From contig NEEC01000277.1 in assembly GCA_002189035.1 (NCBI GenBank), positions 1 to 23,067 of the forward strand: a stretch of 23,067 nucleotides of DNA. Direction: 5' to 3'. A program made the translations under genes and the position numbers. The notes beneath the pieces are model-generated. The model searched no databases. It saw nothing but the letters and a program-made list of their open reading frames with translations, and was not told the origin of the DNA. Shown piece by piece: positions 11,606 through 22,009 of this stretch (the stretch's first letter is position 1; each line of letters starts with the position of its first letter). This stretch comes from Utricularia gibba (lineage: Eukaryota > Streptophyta > Magnoliopsida > Lamiales > Lentibulariaceae).

Positions 11606-11629
11606 GCCGAGCTACAACTAACTCTCGGC
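11606..11629. repeat. GCCGAG / CTCGGC hairpin, 12-nt loop
   Basis: This 6-bp stem lies one base beyond the AATAAA hairpin, so the two form a tandem pair. Subtype changes shorten it: TTCCGAG leaves 5 bp, while GCCGTG and GCCGGC leave only the GCCG/CGGC core of 4 bp. I see no matching change in the right arm, which is nearly constant as CTCGGCGC. This argues against selection for the stem. Confidence 0.55.
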
Positions 11630-14507
11630 GCAAGCCAAACCTGACCTTTGTCCCGTTCTAGGTGCACCCCAAGACCGCCTCCTCAAGTATAAAGTAAGTT
11701 GTTGAAAAAATCATGTGGGGTGCACGTGATATCGTAATTTAAACAAAGGCATCATTTTCTTTAATCGATTTCCATCCGGTTGACCTCATGAGCCATACAG
11801 AATCGGGGTCAAGGACCAAGTTCCCAGCGAGACTGGCCGCCACAAAACGAGAAGCTGTTCCTTGAAAAACCATGTAGGCAGCCCCCGAAAACTGAACGTT
11901 AATAAATACATCACTTTATTTGCCGAGCTACAACTAACTCTCGGCGCAAGCCAAACCTGACCTTTGTCCCGTTCTAGGTGCACCCAAGACCGCCTCCTCA
12001 AGTATAAAGTAAGTTGTTGAAAAAATCATGTGGGGTGCACGTGATATCGTAATTTAAAAAGGCATCATTTTCTTTAATCGATTTGCATCCGGTTGACCTC
12101 ATGAGCCATACAGAATCGGGGTCAAGGACCAAGTTCCCAGCGAGACTGGCCGCCACAAAACGAGAAGCTGTTCCTTGAAAAACCATGTAGGCAGCCCCCG
12201 AAAACTGAACGTTAATAAATACATCACTTTATTTGCCGAGCTACAACTAACTCTCGGCGCAAGCCAAACCTGACCTTTGTCCCGTTCTAGGTGCACCCCA
12301 AGACCGCCTCCTCAAGTATAAAGTAAGTTGTTGAAAAAATCATGTGGGGTGCACGTGATATCGTAATTTAAACAAAGGCATCATTTTTTTAATCGATTTG
12401 CATCCGGTTGACCTCATGAGCCATACAGAATCGGGGTCAAGGACCAAGTTCCCAGCGAGACTGGCCGCCACAAAACGAGAAGCTGTTCCTTGAAAAACCA
12501 TGTAGGCAGCCCCCGAAAACTGAACGTTAATAAATACATCACTTTATTTGCCGAGCTACAACTAACTCTCGGCGCAAGCCAAACCTGACCTTTGTCCCGT
12601 TCTAGGTGCACCCCAAGACCGCCTCCTCAAGTATAAAGTAAGTTGTTGAAAAAATCATGTGGGTGCACGTGATATCGTAATTTAAACAAAGGCATCATTT
12701 TTTTTAATCGATTTCCATCCGGTTGACCTCATGAGCCATACAGAATCGGGGTCAAGGACCAAGTTCCCAGCGAGACTGGCCGCCACAAAACGAGAAGCTG
12801 TTCCTTGAAAAACCATGTAGGCAGCCCCCGAAAACTGAACGTTAATAAATACATCACTTTATTTGCCGAGCTACAACTAACTCTCGGCGCAAGCCAAACC
12901 TGACCTTTGTCCCGTTCTAGGTGCACCCCAAGACCGCCTCCTCAAGTATAAAGTAAGTTGTTGAAAAAATCATGTGGGGTGCACGTGATATCGTAATTTA
13001 AAAAGGCATCATTTTTTTAATCGATTTGCATCCGGTTGACCTCATGAGCCATACAGAATCGGGGTCAAGGACCAAGTTCCCAGCGAGACTGGCCGCCACA
13101 AAACGAGAAGCTGTTCCTTGAAAAACCATGTAGGCAGCCCCCGAAAACTGAACGTTAATAAATACATCACTTTATTTGCCGAGCTACAACTAACTCTCGG
13201 CGCAAGCCAAACCTGACCTTTGTCCCGTTCTAGGTGCACCCCAAGACCGCCTCCTCAAGTATAAAGTAAGTTGTTGAAAAAATCATGTGGGGTGCACGTG
13301 ATATCGTAATTTAAACAAAGGCATCATTTTCTTTAATCGATTTGCATCCGGTTGACCTCATGAGCCATACAGAATCGGGGTCAAGGACCAAGTTCCCAGC
13401 GAGACTGGCCGCCACAAAACGAGAAGCTGTTCCTTGAAAAACCATGTAGGCAGCCCCCGAAAACTGAACGTTAATAAATACATCACTTTATTTGCCGAGC
13501 TACAACTAACTCTCGGCGCAAGCCAAACCTGACCTTTGTCCCGTTCTAGGTGCACCCCAAGACCGCCTCCTCAAGTATAAAGTAAGTTGTTGAAAAAATC
13601 ATGTGGGGTGCACGTGATATCGTAATTTAAACAAAGGCATCATTTTTTTAATCGATTTCCATCCGGTTGACCTCATGAGCCATACAGAATCGGGGTCAAG
13701 GACCAAGTTCCCAGCGAGACTGGCCGCCACAAAACGAGAAGCTGTTCCTTGAAAAACCATGTAGGCAGCCCCCGAAAACTGAACGTTAATAAATACATCA
13801 CTTTATTTGCCGAGCTACAACTAACTCTCGGCGCAAGCCAAACCTGACCTTTGTCCCGTTCTAGGTGCACCCCAAGACCGCCTCCTCAAGTATAAAGTAA
13901 GTTGTTGAAAAAATCATGTGGGGTGCACGTGATATCGTAATTTAAACAAAGGCATCATTTTTTTTAATCGATTTCCATCCGGTTGACCTCATGAGCCATA
14001 CAGAATCGGGGTCAAGGACCAAGTTCCCAGCGAGACTGGCCGCCACAAAACGAGAAGCTGTTCCTTGAAAAACCATGTAGGCAGCCCCCGAAAACTGAAC
14101 GTTAATAAATACATCACTTTATTTGCCGAGCTACAACTAACTCTCGGCGCAAGCCAAACCTGACCTTTGTCCCGTTCTAGGTGCACCCCAAGACCGCCTC
14201 CTCAAGTATAAAGTAAGTTGTTGAAAAAATCATGTGGGGTGCACGTGATATCGTAATTTAAACAAAGGCATCATTTTTTTTAATCGATTTCCATCCGGTT
14301 GACCTCATGAGCCATACAGAATCGGGGTCAAGGACCAAGTTCCCAGCGAGACTGGCCGCCACAAAACGAGAAGCTGTTCCTTGAAAAACCATGTAGGCAG
14401 CCCCCGAAAACTGAACGTTAATAAATACATCACTTTATTTGCCGAGCTACAACTAACTCTCGGCGCAAGCCAAACCTGACCTTTGTCCCGTTCTAGGTGC
14501 ACCCCAA

Positions 14508-16082
14508 GACCGCCTCCTCAAGTATAAAGTAAGTTGTTGAAAAAATCATGTGGGGTGCACGTGATATCGTAATTTAAACAAAGGCATCATTTTTTTAATC
14601 GATTTGCATCCGGTTGACCTCATGAGCCATACATAATCGGGGTCAAGGACCAAGTTCCCAGCGAGACTGGCCGCCACAAAACGAGAAGCTGTTCCTTGAA
14701 AAACCATGTAGGCAGCCCCCGAAAACTGAACGTTAATAAATACATCACTTTATTTTCCGAGCTACAACTAACTCTCGGCGCAAGCCAAACCTGACCTTTG
14801 TCCCGTTCTAGGTGCACCCCAAGACCGCCTCCTCAAGTATAAAGTAAGTTGTTGAAAAAATCATGTGGGGTGCACGTGATATCGTAATTTAAACAAAGGC
14901 ATCATTTTTTTTAATCGATTTGCATCCGGTTGACCTCATGAGCCATACAAGGAATCGGGGTCAAGGACCAAGTTCCCAGCGAGACTGGCCGCCACAAAAC
15001 GAGAAGCTGTTCCTTGAAAAACCATGTAGGCAGCCCCCAAAACTGAACGTTAATAAATACATCACTTTATTTTCCGAGCTACAACTAACTCTCGGCGCAA
15101 GCCAAACCTGACCTTTGTCCCGTTCTAGGTGCACCCCAAGACCGCCTCCTCAAGTATAAAGTAAGTTGTTGAAAAAATCATGTGGGGTGCACGTGATATC
15201 GTAATTTAAACAAAGGCATCATTTTTTTTAATCGATTTGCATCCGGTTGACCTCATGAGCATACATAATCGGGGTCAAGGACCAAGTTCCCAGCGAGACT
15301 GGCCGCCACAAAACGAGAAGCTGTTCCTTGAAAAACCATGTAGGCAGCCCCCCAAAACTGAACGTTAATAAATACATCACTTTATTTTCCGAGCTACAAC
15401 TAACTCTCGGCGCAAGCCAAACCTGACCTTTGTCCCGTTCTAGGTGCACCCCAAGACCGCCTCCTCAAGTATAAAGTAAGTTGTTGAAAAAATCATGTGG
15501 GGTGCACGTGATATCGTAATTTAAACAAAGGCATCATTTTTTTAATCGATTTGCATCCGGTTGACCTCATGAGCCATACATAATCGGGGTCAAGGACCAA
15601 GTTCCCAGCGAGACTGGCCGCCACAAAACGAGAAGCTGTTCCTTGAAAAACCATGTAGGCAGCCCCCGAAAAACTGAACGTTAATAAATACATCACTTTA
15701 TTTGCCGAGCTACAACTAACTCTCGGCGCAAGCCAAACCTGACCTTTGTCCCGTTCTAGGTGCACCCCAAGACCGCCTCCTCAAGTATAAAGTAAGTTGT
15801 TGAAAAAATCATGTGGGGTGCACGTGATATCGTAATTTAAACAAAGGCATCATTTTTTTAATCGATTTGCATCCGGTTGACCTCATGAGCCATACAGAAT
15901 CGGGGTCAAGGACCAAGTTCCCAGCGAGACTGGCCGCCACAAAACGAGAAGCTGTTCCTTGAAAAACCATGTAGGCAGCCCCCGAAAACTGAACGTTAAT
16001 AAATACATCACTTTATTTGCCGCTACAACTAACTCTCGGCGCAAGCCAAACCTGACCTTTGTCCCGTTCCAGGTGCACCCAA
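14508..16082 (+). repeat. Transition block, five near-consensus monomers
   Basis: Units at 14508, 14823, 15140, 15455 and 15771 measure 315, 317, 315, 316 and 312 bp. The CAGAAT variant of the core gives way to CATAAT, with an odd CATACAAGGAATC insertion near 14943-14955. The last unit (15771) reverts to CAGAAT. CCCCAAAACTG and TTTTCCGAGC variants reappear here. The change from core to this block happens within a single unit. Confidence 0.85.
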
Positions 16083-16262
16083 GACCGCCTCCACCATGTG
16101 GGTGCACGTGATATCGTAATTTAAACAAAGGCATCATTTTTTTAATCGATTTGCATCCGGTTGACCTCATGAGCATATAAAAGGACCAAGTTCCCAGCGA
16201 GACTGGCCGCCACAAAACGAGAAGCTGTTCCTTGAAAAACCATGTAGGCAGTGAGGCGTGAC
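16083..16262 (+). repeat. Truncated monomer with filler junction
   Basis: Just after the anchor, CCTCCACCATGTGG shows loss of about 27 bp (AAGTATAAAG through the A-tract). Near 16176 GAGCATATAAAAGGACC lacks the CATAATCGGGGTC part. At about 16250-16264 GTAGGCAGTGAGGCGTGACACGTCCTC replaces the last ~100 bp of the unit and the next anchor. About 13 bases there (TGAGGCGTGACAC) do not match the monomer. The next unit also lacks the E-box cluster, reading CATGTAATTTAATTTAAAC. Confidence 0.75.
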
Positions 16263-17350
16263 ACGTCCTCAAGTATAAAGTAAGTTGTTGAAAAAATCAT
16301 GTAATTTAATTTAAACAAAGGCATCATTTTTTTAATCGATTTGCATCCGGTTGACCTCATGAGCATACATAATCGGGGTCAAGGACCAAGTTCCCAGCGA
16401 GACTGGCCGCCACAAAACGAGAAGCTGTTCCTTGAAAAACCATGTAGGCAGCCCCCGAAAACTGAACGTTAATAAATACATCACTTTATTTGCCGAGCTA
16501 CAACTAACTCTCGGCGCAAGCCAAACCTGACCTTTGTCCCGTTCTAGGTGCACCCCAAGACCGCCTCCTCAAGTATAAAGTAAGTTGTTGAAAAAATCAT
16601 GTGGGGTGCACGTGATATCGTAATTTAAACAAAGGCATCCGGTTGACCTCATTACATAATCGGGTCAAGGACCAAGTTCCCAGCGAGACTGGCCGCCACA
16701 AAACGAGAAGCTGTTCCTTGAAAAACCATGTAGGCAGCGAAAACTGAACGTTAATAAATACATCACTTTATTTGCCGAGCTACAACTAACTCTCGGCGCA
16801 AGCCAAACCTGACCTTTGTCCCGTTCTAGGTGCACCCCAAGACCGCCTCCTCAAGTCATGTGGGGTGCACGTGATATCGTAATTTAAACAAAGGCATCAT
16901 TTTTTTAATCGATTTGCAGGTTGACCTCATGAGCGAATCGAAGGACCAAGTTCCCAGCGAGACTGGCCGCCACAAAACGAGAAGCTGTTCCTTGAAAAAC
17001 CATGTAGGCAGCCCCCGAAAACTGAACGTTAATAAATACATCACTTTATTTCCGAGCTACAACTAACTCTCGGCGCAAGCCAAACCTGACTTTGTCCCGT
17101 TCTAGGTGCACCCCAAGACCGCCTCCTCAAGTATAAAGTAAGTTGTTGAAAAAATCATGTGGGGTGCACGTGATATCGTAATTTAAACAAAGGCGCATCC
17201 GGTTGACCTCATGAGCCATACATAATCGGGGTCAAGGACCAAGTTCCCAGCGAGACTGGCCGCCACAGAGAAGCTGTTCCTTGAAAAACCATGTAGGCAG
17301 CCCCCAAAACTGAACGTTAATAAATACATCACTTTATTTCCGAGCTACAA

Positions 17351-17381
17351 CTAACTCTCGCACCCCAAGGTGCACCCCAAG
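17351..17381 (+). repeat. Tail deletion with short CACCCCAAG duplication
   Basis: The sequence runs AACTCTCG, then CACCCCAAG, then GTGCACCCCAAG and the anchor. About 36 bp between CTCTCGG and the GTGCACCCC arm are missing, and CACCCCAAG is present twice. This is the signature of template slippage or end joining with a local duplication. Confidence 0.7.
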
Positions 17382-17458
17382 ACCGCCTCCTCAAGTATAA
17401 AGTAAGTTGTTGAAAAAATCATGTGGGGTGCACGTGATATCGTAATTTAAACAAAGGC

Positions 17459-17730
17459 ATCATTTTTAATTTATCATCGAGGGTCATCCGTGATGATCAT
17501 GAATTTAAAGAACGGCATCATTTTCCAATCGTTTTCCATCAGGTTGACCTCATGAGCCATACAGAATCGGGGTCCAAGAACCGAGAAGCTGTTCCTTGAA
17601 AAACCATGTAGGCAGCCCCCGAACTGAACGCCACAAAACGAGATGTATACATCACTTGAATTTAAACCATGTAGGCAACTAACTCCCCCAAAAACTGAAA
17701 CCTGTTAATTAAATACATCACTTATTTGCC
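17459..17730 (+). repeat. Scrambled satellite segment
   Basis: Here pieces of the monomer occur in altered order. A degenerate copy of the E-box and AATTTAAAG region (about 17470-17510) precedes a second T-tract-like region (CATCATTTTCCAATCG). After AAAACCATGTAGGCAGCCCCCGAA come CCACAAAACGAGA, then TACATCACTT, then ACCATGTAGGCA again, then ACTAACTC, then CCCCAAAAACTGAAA, before normal order resumes at TTATTTGCCGAG. No transposon ends or foreign gene are visible. It could be a complex template-switching product or a polishing artefact. Confidence 0.7.
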
Positions 17731-18423
17731 GAGTTACAACTAACTCTCGGCGCAAGCCAAACCTGACCTTTGTCCCGTTCCAGGTGCACCCCAAGACCGC
17801 CTCCACAAGTATAAAGTAAGTTGTTGAAAAAATCATGTGGGGTGCACGTGATATCGTAATTTAAACAAAGGCATCATTTTTTTAATCGATTTCCATCCGG
17901 TTGACCTCATGAGCCATACAGAATCGGGGTCAAGGACCAAGTTCCCAGCGAGACTGGCCGCCACAAAACGAGAAGCTGTTCCTTGAAAAACCATGTAGGC
18001 AGCCCCCAAAAACTGAACGTTAATAAATACATCACTTTATTTTCCGAGCTACAACTAACTCTCGGCGCAAGCCAAACCTGACCTTTGTCCCGTTCAGGTG
18101 CACCCCAAGACCGCCTCCTCAAGTATAAAGTAAGTTGTTGAAAAAATCATGTGGGGTGCACGTGATATCGTAATTTAAACAAAGGCATCATTTTCTTTAA
18201 TCGATTTGCATCCGGTTGACCTCATGAGCCATACATAATCGGGGTCAAGGACCAAGTTCCCAGCGAGACTGGCCGCCACAAAAACGAGAAGCTGTTCCTT
18301 GAAAAACCATGTAGGCAGCCCCCGAAAACTGAACGTTAATAAATACATCACTTTATTTGCCGAGCTACAACTAACTCTCGGCAAGCCAAACCTGACCTTT
18401 GTCCCGTTCTAGGTGCACCCCAA

Positions 18424-18647
18424 GACCGCCTCCTCAAGTATAAAGTAAGTTGTTGAAAAAATCATGTGGGGTGCACGTGATATCGTAATTTAAACAAAGG
18501 CATCATTTTCTTTAATCGATTTGCCACCTCCCATACATAATCGGTTTCCCAGCGAGACTGGCCGCCACAAAACGAGAAGCTGTTCCTTGAAAAACCATGT
18601 AGGCAGCCCCCGATAACATAAATACGAGGGTGACAGGTGCACCCCAA
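18424..18647 (+). repeat. Truncated monomer, 224 bp, with replaced 3' part
   Basis: Two internal losses remove GCATCCGGTTGACC-type sequence near 18524 (TTTGCCACCTCCCATAC) and the GGGGTCAAGGACCAAG stretch near 18544. From about 18612 the last ~87 bp, including both small hairpins, are replaced by about 21 bases (TAACATAAATACGAGGGTGAC) before the normal AGGTGCACCCC junction. The filler has a loose resemblance to the TAATAAATAC region but is not a clean match. Confidence 0.75.
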
Positions 18648-18917
18648 GACCGCCTCCTCAAGTATAAAGTAAGTTGTTGAAAAAATCATGTGGGGTGCAC
18701 GTGATATCGTAATTTAAACAAAGGCATCATTTTTTTTAATCAATTTGCATCCGAGACCATGGCCGTTCCCACAGAAACGAGAAGCTGTTCCTTGAAAAAC
18801 CATGTAGGCAGCCCCCGAAAACTGAACGTTAATAAATACATCACTTTATTTTCCGAGCTACAACTAACTCTCGGCGCAAGCCAAACCTGACCTTTGTCCC
18901 GTTCAGGTGCACCCCAA
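18648..18917 (+). repeat. Truncated monomer, 270 bp, altered centre
   Basis: The unit is normal up to TTTGCATCC near 18752. It then reads GAGACCATGGCCGTTCCCACAGAAACGAG in place of the usual ~70 bp. The inserted text resembles GAGACTGGCCGCCACAAAACGAG with extra substitutions, so it looks like a deletion of about 45 bp followed by a noisy stretch. The rest is typical of the TTTTCCGAGC and GTTCAGG subtype. Confidence 0.7.
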
Positions 18918-20121
18918 GACCGCCTCCTCAAGTATAAAGCAAGTTGTTGAAAAAATCATGTGGGGTGCACGTGATATCGTAATTTAAACAAAGGCATCAT
19001 TTTTTAATCGATTTGCATCCGGTTGACCTCATGAGCAATACATAATCGGGTCAAGGACCAAGTTCCCAGCGAGACTGGCCGCCACAAAACGAGAAGCTGT
19101 TCCTTGAAAAACCATGTAGGCAGCCCCCGAAAACTGAACGTTAATAAATACATCACTTTATTTGCCGAGCTACAACTAACTCTCGGCGCAAGCCAAACCT
19201 GACCTTTGTCCCGTTCTAGGTGCACCCCAAGACCGCCTCCTCAAGTATAAAGTAAGTTGTTGAAAAAATCATGTGGGGTGCACGTGATATCGTAATTTAA
19301 ACAAAGGCATCATTTTTTAATCGATTTGCATCCGGTTGACCTCATGAGCAATACATAATCGGGTCAAGGACCAAGTTCCCAGCGAGACTGGCCGCCACAA
19401 AACGAGAAGCTGTTCCTTGAAAAACCATGTAGGCAGCCCCAAAAACTGAACGTTAATAAATACATCACTTTATTTGCCGAGCTACAACTAACTCTCGGCG
19501 CAAGCCAAACCTGACCTTTGTCCCGTTCTAGGTGCACCCCAAGACCGCCTCCTCAAGTATAAAGTAAGTTGTTGAAAAAATCATGTGGGGTGCACGTGAT
19601 ATCGTAATTTAAACAAAGGCATCATTTTTTTAATCGATTTGCATCCGGTTGACCTCATGAGCAATACAGAATCGGGGTCAAGGACCAAGTTCCCAGCGAG
19701 AGACTGGCCGCCACAAAAACGAGAAGCTGTTCCTTGAAAAACCATGTAGGCAGCCCCCAAAACTGAACGTTAATAAATACATCACTTTATTTGCCGAGTT
19801 ACAACTAACTCTCGGCGCAAGCCAAACCTGACCTTTGTCCCGTTCCAGGTGCACCCAAGACCGCCTCCACAAGTATAAAGCAAGTTGTTGAAAAAATCAT
19901 GTGGGGTGCACGTGATATCGTAATTTAAAGAAAGGCATCATTTTCTTTAATCGATTTCATCCGGTTGACCTCATGAGCCATACAGAATCGGGGTCAAGGA
20001 CCAAGTTCCCAGCGAGACTGGCCGCCACAAAACGAGAAGCTGTTCCTTGAAAAACCATGTAGGCAGCCCCCAAAACTGAACGTTAATAAATACATCACTT
20101 TATTTGCCGTGTTACAACTAA

Positions 20122-20132
20122 CTCTCGTGATA
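20122..20132 (+). repeat. Clean ~100-bp deletion junction between two units
   Basis: AACTCTCG is joined directly to TGATATCGTAATTT, skipping the unit tail, anchor, TATAAAG, both arms of the 9-bp inverted repeat and the first part of the E-box cluster. The two flanking anchors (19859 and 20387) are 528 bp apart, about 102 bp short of two units. CG is shared by both breakpoints, so the exact join is ambiguous by two bases. Confidence 0.8.
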
Positions 20133-22009
20133 TCGTAATTTAAACAAAAGCATCATTTTTTTAATCGATTTGCATCCGGTTGACCTCATGAGCCATACAT
20201 AATCGGGTCAAGGACCAAGTTCCCAGCGAGACTGGCCGCCACAAAACGAGAAGCTGTTCCTTGAAAAACCATGTAGGCAGCCCCCAAAACTGAACGTTAA
20301 TAAATACATCACTTTATTTGCCGAGCTACAACTAACTCTCGGCGCAAGCCAAACCTGACCTTTGTCCCGTTCCAGGTGCACCCCAAGACCGCCTCCCAAG
20401 TATAAAGCAAGTTGTTGAAAAAATCATGTGGGGTGCACGTGATATCGTAATTTAAAGAAAGCATCATTTTCTTTAATCGATTTGCATCCGGTTGACCTCA
20501 TGAGCCATACATAATCGGGGTCAAGGACCAAGTTCCCAGCGAGACTGGCCGCCACAAAACGAGAAGCTGTTCCTTGAAAAACCATGTAGGCAGCCCCCGA
20601 AAACTGAACGTTAATAAATACATCACTTTATTTGCCGAGCTACAACTAACTCTCGGCGCAAGCCAAACCTGACCTTTGTCCCGTTCTAGGTGCACCCCAA
20701 GACCGCCTCCTCAAGTATAAAGTAAGTTGTTGAAAAAATCATGTGGGTGCACGTGATATCGTAATTTAAACAAATCATTTTTTTTAATCGATTTGCATCC
20801 GGTTGACCTCATGAGCCATAAATCGGGGTCAAGGACCAAGTTCCCAGCGAGACTGGCCGCCACAAAACGAGAAGCTGTTCCTTGAAAAACCATGTAGGCA
20901 GCCCCCGAAAACTGAACGTTAATAAATACATCACTTTATTTTCCGTTACAACTAACTCTCGGCGCAAGCCAAACCTGACCTTTGTCCCGTTCAGGTGCAC
21001 CCCAAGACCGCCTCCTCAAGTATAAAGTAAGTTGTTGAAAAAATCATGTGGGGTGCACGTGATATCGTAATTTAAAGAAAGCATCATTTTCTTTAATCGA
21101 TTTCCATCCGGTTGACCTCATGAGCCATACAGAATCGGGTCAAGGACCAAGTTCCCAGCGAGACTGGCCGCCACAAAACGAGAAGCTGTTCCTTGAAAAA
21201 CCATGTAGGCAGCCCCCGAAAACTGAACGTTAATAAATACATCACTTTATTTGCCGAGCTACAACTAACTCTCGGCGCAAGCCAAACCTGACCTTTGTCC
21301 CGTTCCAGGTGCACCCCAAGACCGCCTCCTCAAGTATAAAGTAAGTTGTTGAAAAAATCATGTGGGGTGCACGTGATATCGTAATTTAAAAAAAGCATCA
21401 TTTTTTTAATCGATTTGCATCCGGTTGACCTCATGAGCATACATAATCGGGGTCAAGGACCAAGTTCCCAGCGAGACTGGCCGCCACAAAACGAGAAGCT
21501 GTTCCTTGAAAAACCATGTAGGCAGCCCCCGAAAACTGAACGTTAATAAATACATCACTTTATTTCCGAGCTACAACTAACTCTCGGCGCAAGCCAAACC
21601 TGACCTTTGTCCCGTTCTAGGTGCACCCCAAGACCGCCTCCTCAAGTATAAAGTAAGTTGTTGAAAAAATCATGTGGGTGCACGTGATATCGTAATTTAA
21701 AAAAGGCATCATTTTTTTTAATCAATTTGCATCCGGTTGACCTCATGAGCAATACATAATCGGGGTCAAGGACCAAGTTCCCAGCGAGACTGGCCGCCAC
21801 AAAACGAGAAGCTGTTCCTGAAAAACCATGTAGGCAGCCCCCGAAAACTGAACGTTAATAAATACATCACTTTATTTGCCGAGCTACAACTAACTCTCGG
21901 CGCAAGCCAAACCTGACCTTTGTCCCGTTCAGGTGCACCCAAGACCGCCTCCACAAGTATAAAGCAAGTTGTTGAAAAAAATCATGTGGGGTGCACGTGA
22001 TATCGTAAT

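Larger units (their letters stand above)
11470..11667 (-). other. Satellite-borne 65-codon open frame, probably non-coding
   Basis: Each intact unit carries a minus-strand frame of about 65 codons ending at the TGA inside CTCATGAG. Its only available start in this position is GTG, because an in-frame TGA lies just upstream (the CCTCAAG site). The predicted peptide is hydrophobic in the middle (NKVMYLLTFSF, WFFKEQLLVLW) and shows no domain I recognise. Subtype differences are mostly amino-acid changing (SSA, NTA, SPA; FRG or FWG), and single-base indels break the frame in many units. That is not the pattern of a protein under constraint. Identical copies in the core simply reflect identical DNA. 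Confidence 0.85.
11358..11672 (+). repeat. Reference monomer (315 bp) used to place internal motifs
   Basis: I chose this core unit because it has no visible indel and carries the commoner G form of the octamer. In order it contains the anchor GACCGCC (11358), TATAAAG (11373), a GTGCAC-CACGTG-GATATC palindrome cluster (11405-11418), a T-tract hairpin region (about 11424-11448), ATCGAT overlapping an octamer ATTTGCAT (11448-11459), TTGACC and GGTCAA inverted arms (11464-11496), an 8-bp palindrome CTCATGAG (11469-11476), TCAAGGA and TCCTTGA arms (11493-11549), an AATAAA and TTTATT hairpin (11585-11604) and a GCCGAG and CTCGGC hairpin (11606-11629). The start point is arbitrary because the array is circularly permutable. 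Confidence 0.9.
8844..14507 (+). repeat. Homogenised core, 18 near-identical monomers
   Basis: Units start at 8844, 9158, 9472, 9788, 10100, 10413, 10729, 11042, 11358, 11673, 11988, 12302, 12617, 12932, 13245, 13561, 13876 and 14192, all 312-316 bp long. All carry GAGCCATACAGAAT. From about 10200 to 14500 the 198-bp segment covered by the minus-strand frame gives identical translations in 14 consecutive units. Remaining differences are confined mostly to a ~30-bp stretch (ACAAAGG, AGAAAGG or a shortened AAAAGG; T7, T8 or TTTTCTTT; GATTTGCAT or GATTTCCAT), with rare GGGG or GGG length changes. This is the pattern expected from recent amplification or strong gene conversion. Confidence 0.9.
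16083..18917 (+). repeat. Rearranged block of truncated and scrambled monomers
   Basis: Segment lengths from anchor to anchor are about 180, 296, 282, 276, 264, 414, 314, 315, 224 and 270 bp, at 16083, 16263, 16559, 16841, 17117, 17381, 17795, 18109, 18424 and 18648. Deletions fall at different places in different units: the T-tract hairpin in 16559 and 17117, the TATAAAG stretch in 16083 and 16841, the unit tail in 17117, and the poly(A)-like hairpin in 18424. Small non-satellite fillers sit at some junctions. The units at 17795 and 18109 are intact, so damage is not continuous. Genuine breakage and repair, or misassembly, could explain it. Confidence 0.85.

Noticed and set aside
11464-11650. 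Nuclear-receptor half-sites (TGACC, GGTCA, TGACCTTTG) as a response-element array
   Set aside because: Individual half-sites are short and spacing does not fit a standard direct or inverted element. I recorded the TTGACC/GGTCAA symmetry only as an inverted repeat.
11358-11672. Hammerhead ribozyme, as known from some animal satellites of similar unit size
   Set aside because: I found no CTGATGA core with a matching GAAA segment on either strand. CTCATGAG and CTGAACG are only superficial resemblances.
11358-11672. CENP-B box
   Set aside because: No stretch on either strand fits TTCG, four bases, A, two bases, CGGG. The nearest (CTCGTTTTGTGGCGG on the minus strand) fails at several required positions.
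11155-14502. Tandem family of identical 65-residue proteins
   Set aside because: The identity is explained by identical DNA. Starts are GTG only, an in-frame stop lies just upstream, and variants elsewhere are mostly amino-acid changing or frame-breaking.
17459-17730. Inserted mobile element in the longest segment
   Set aside because: Most of the segment consists of recognisable monomer pieces in altered order. There are no terminal repeats, target duplications or coding capacity.
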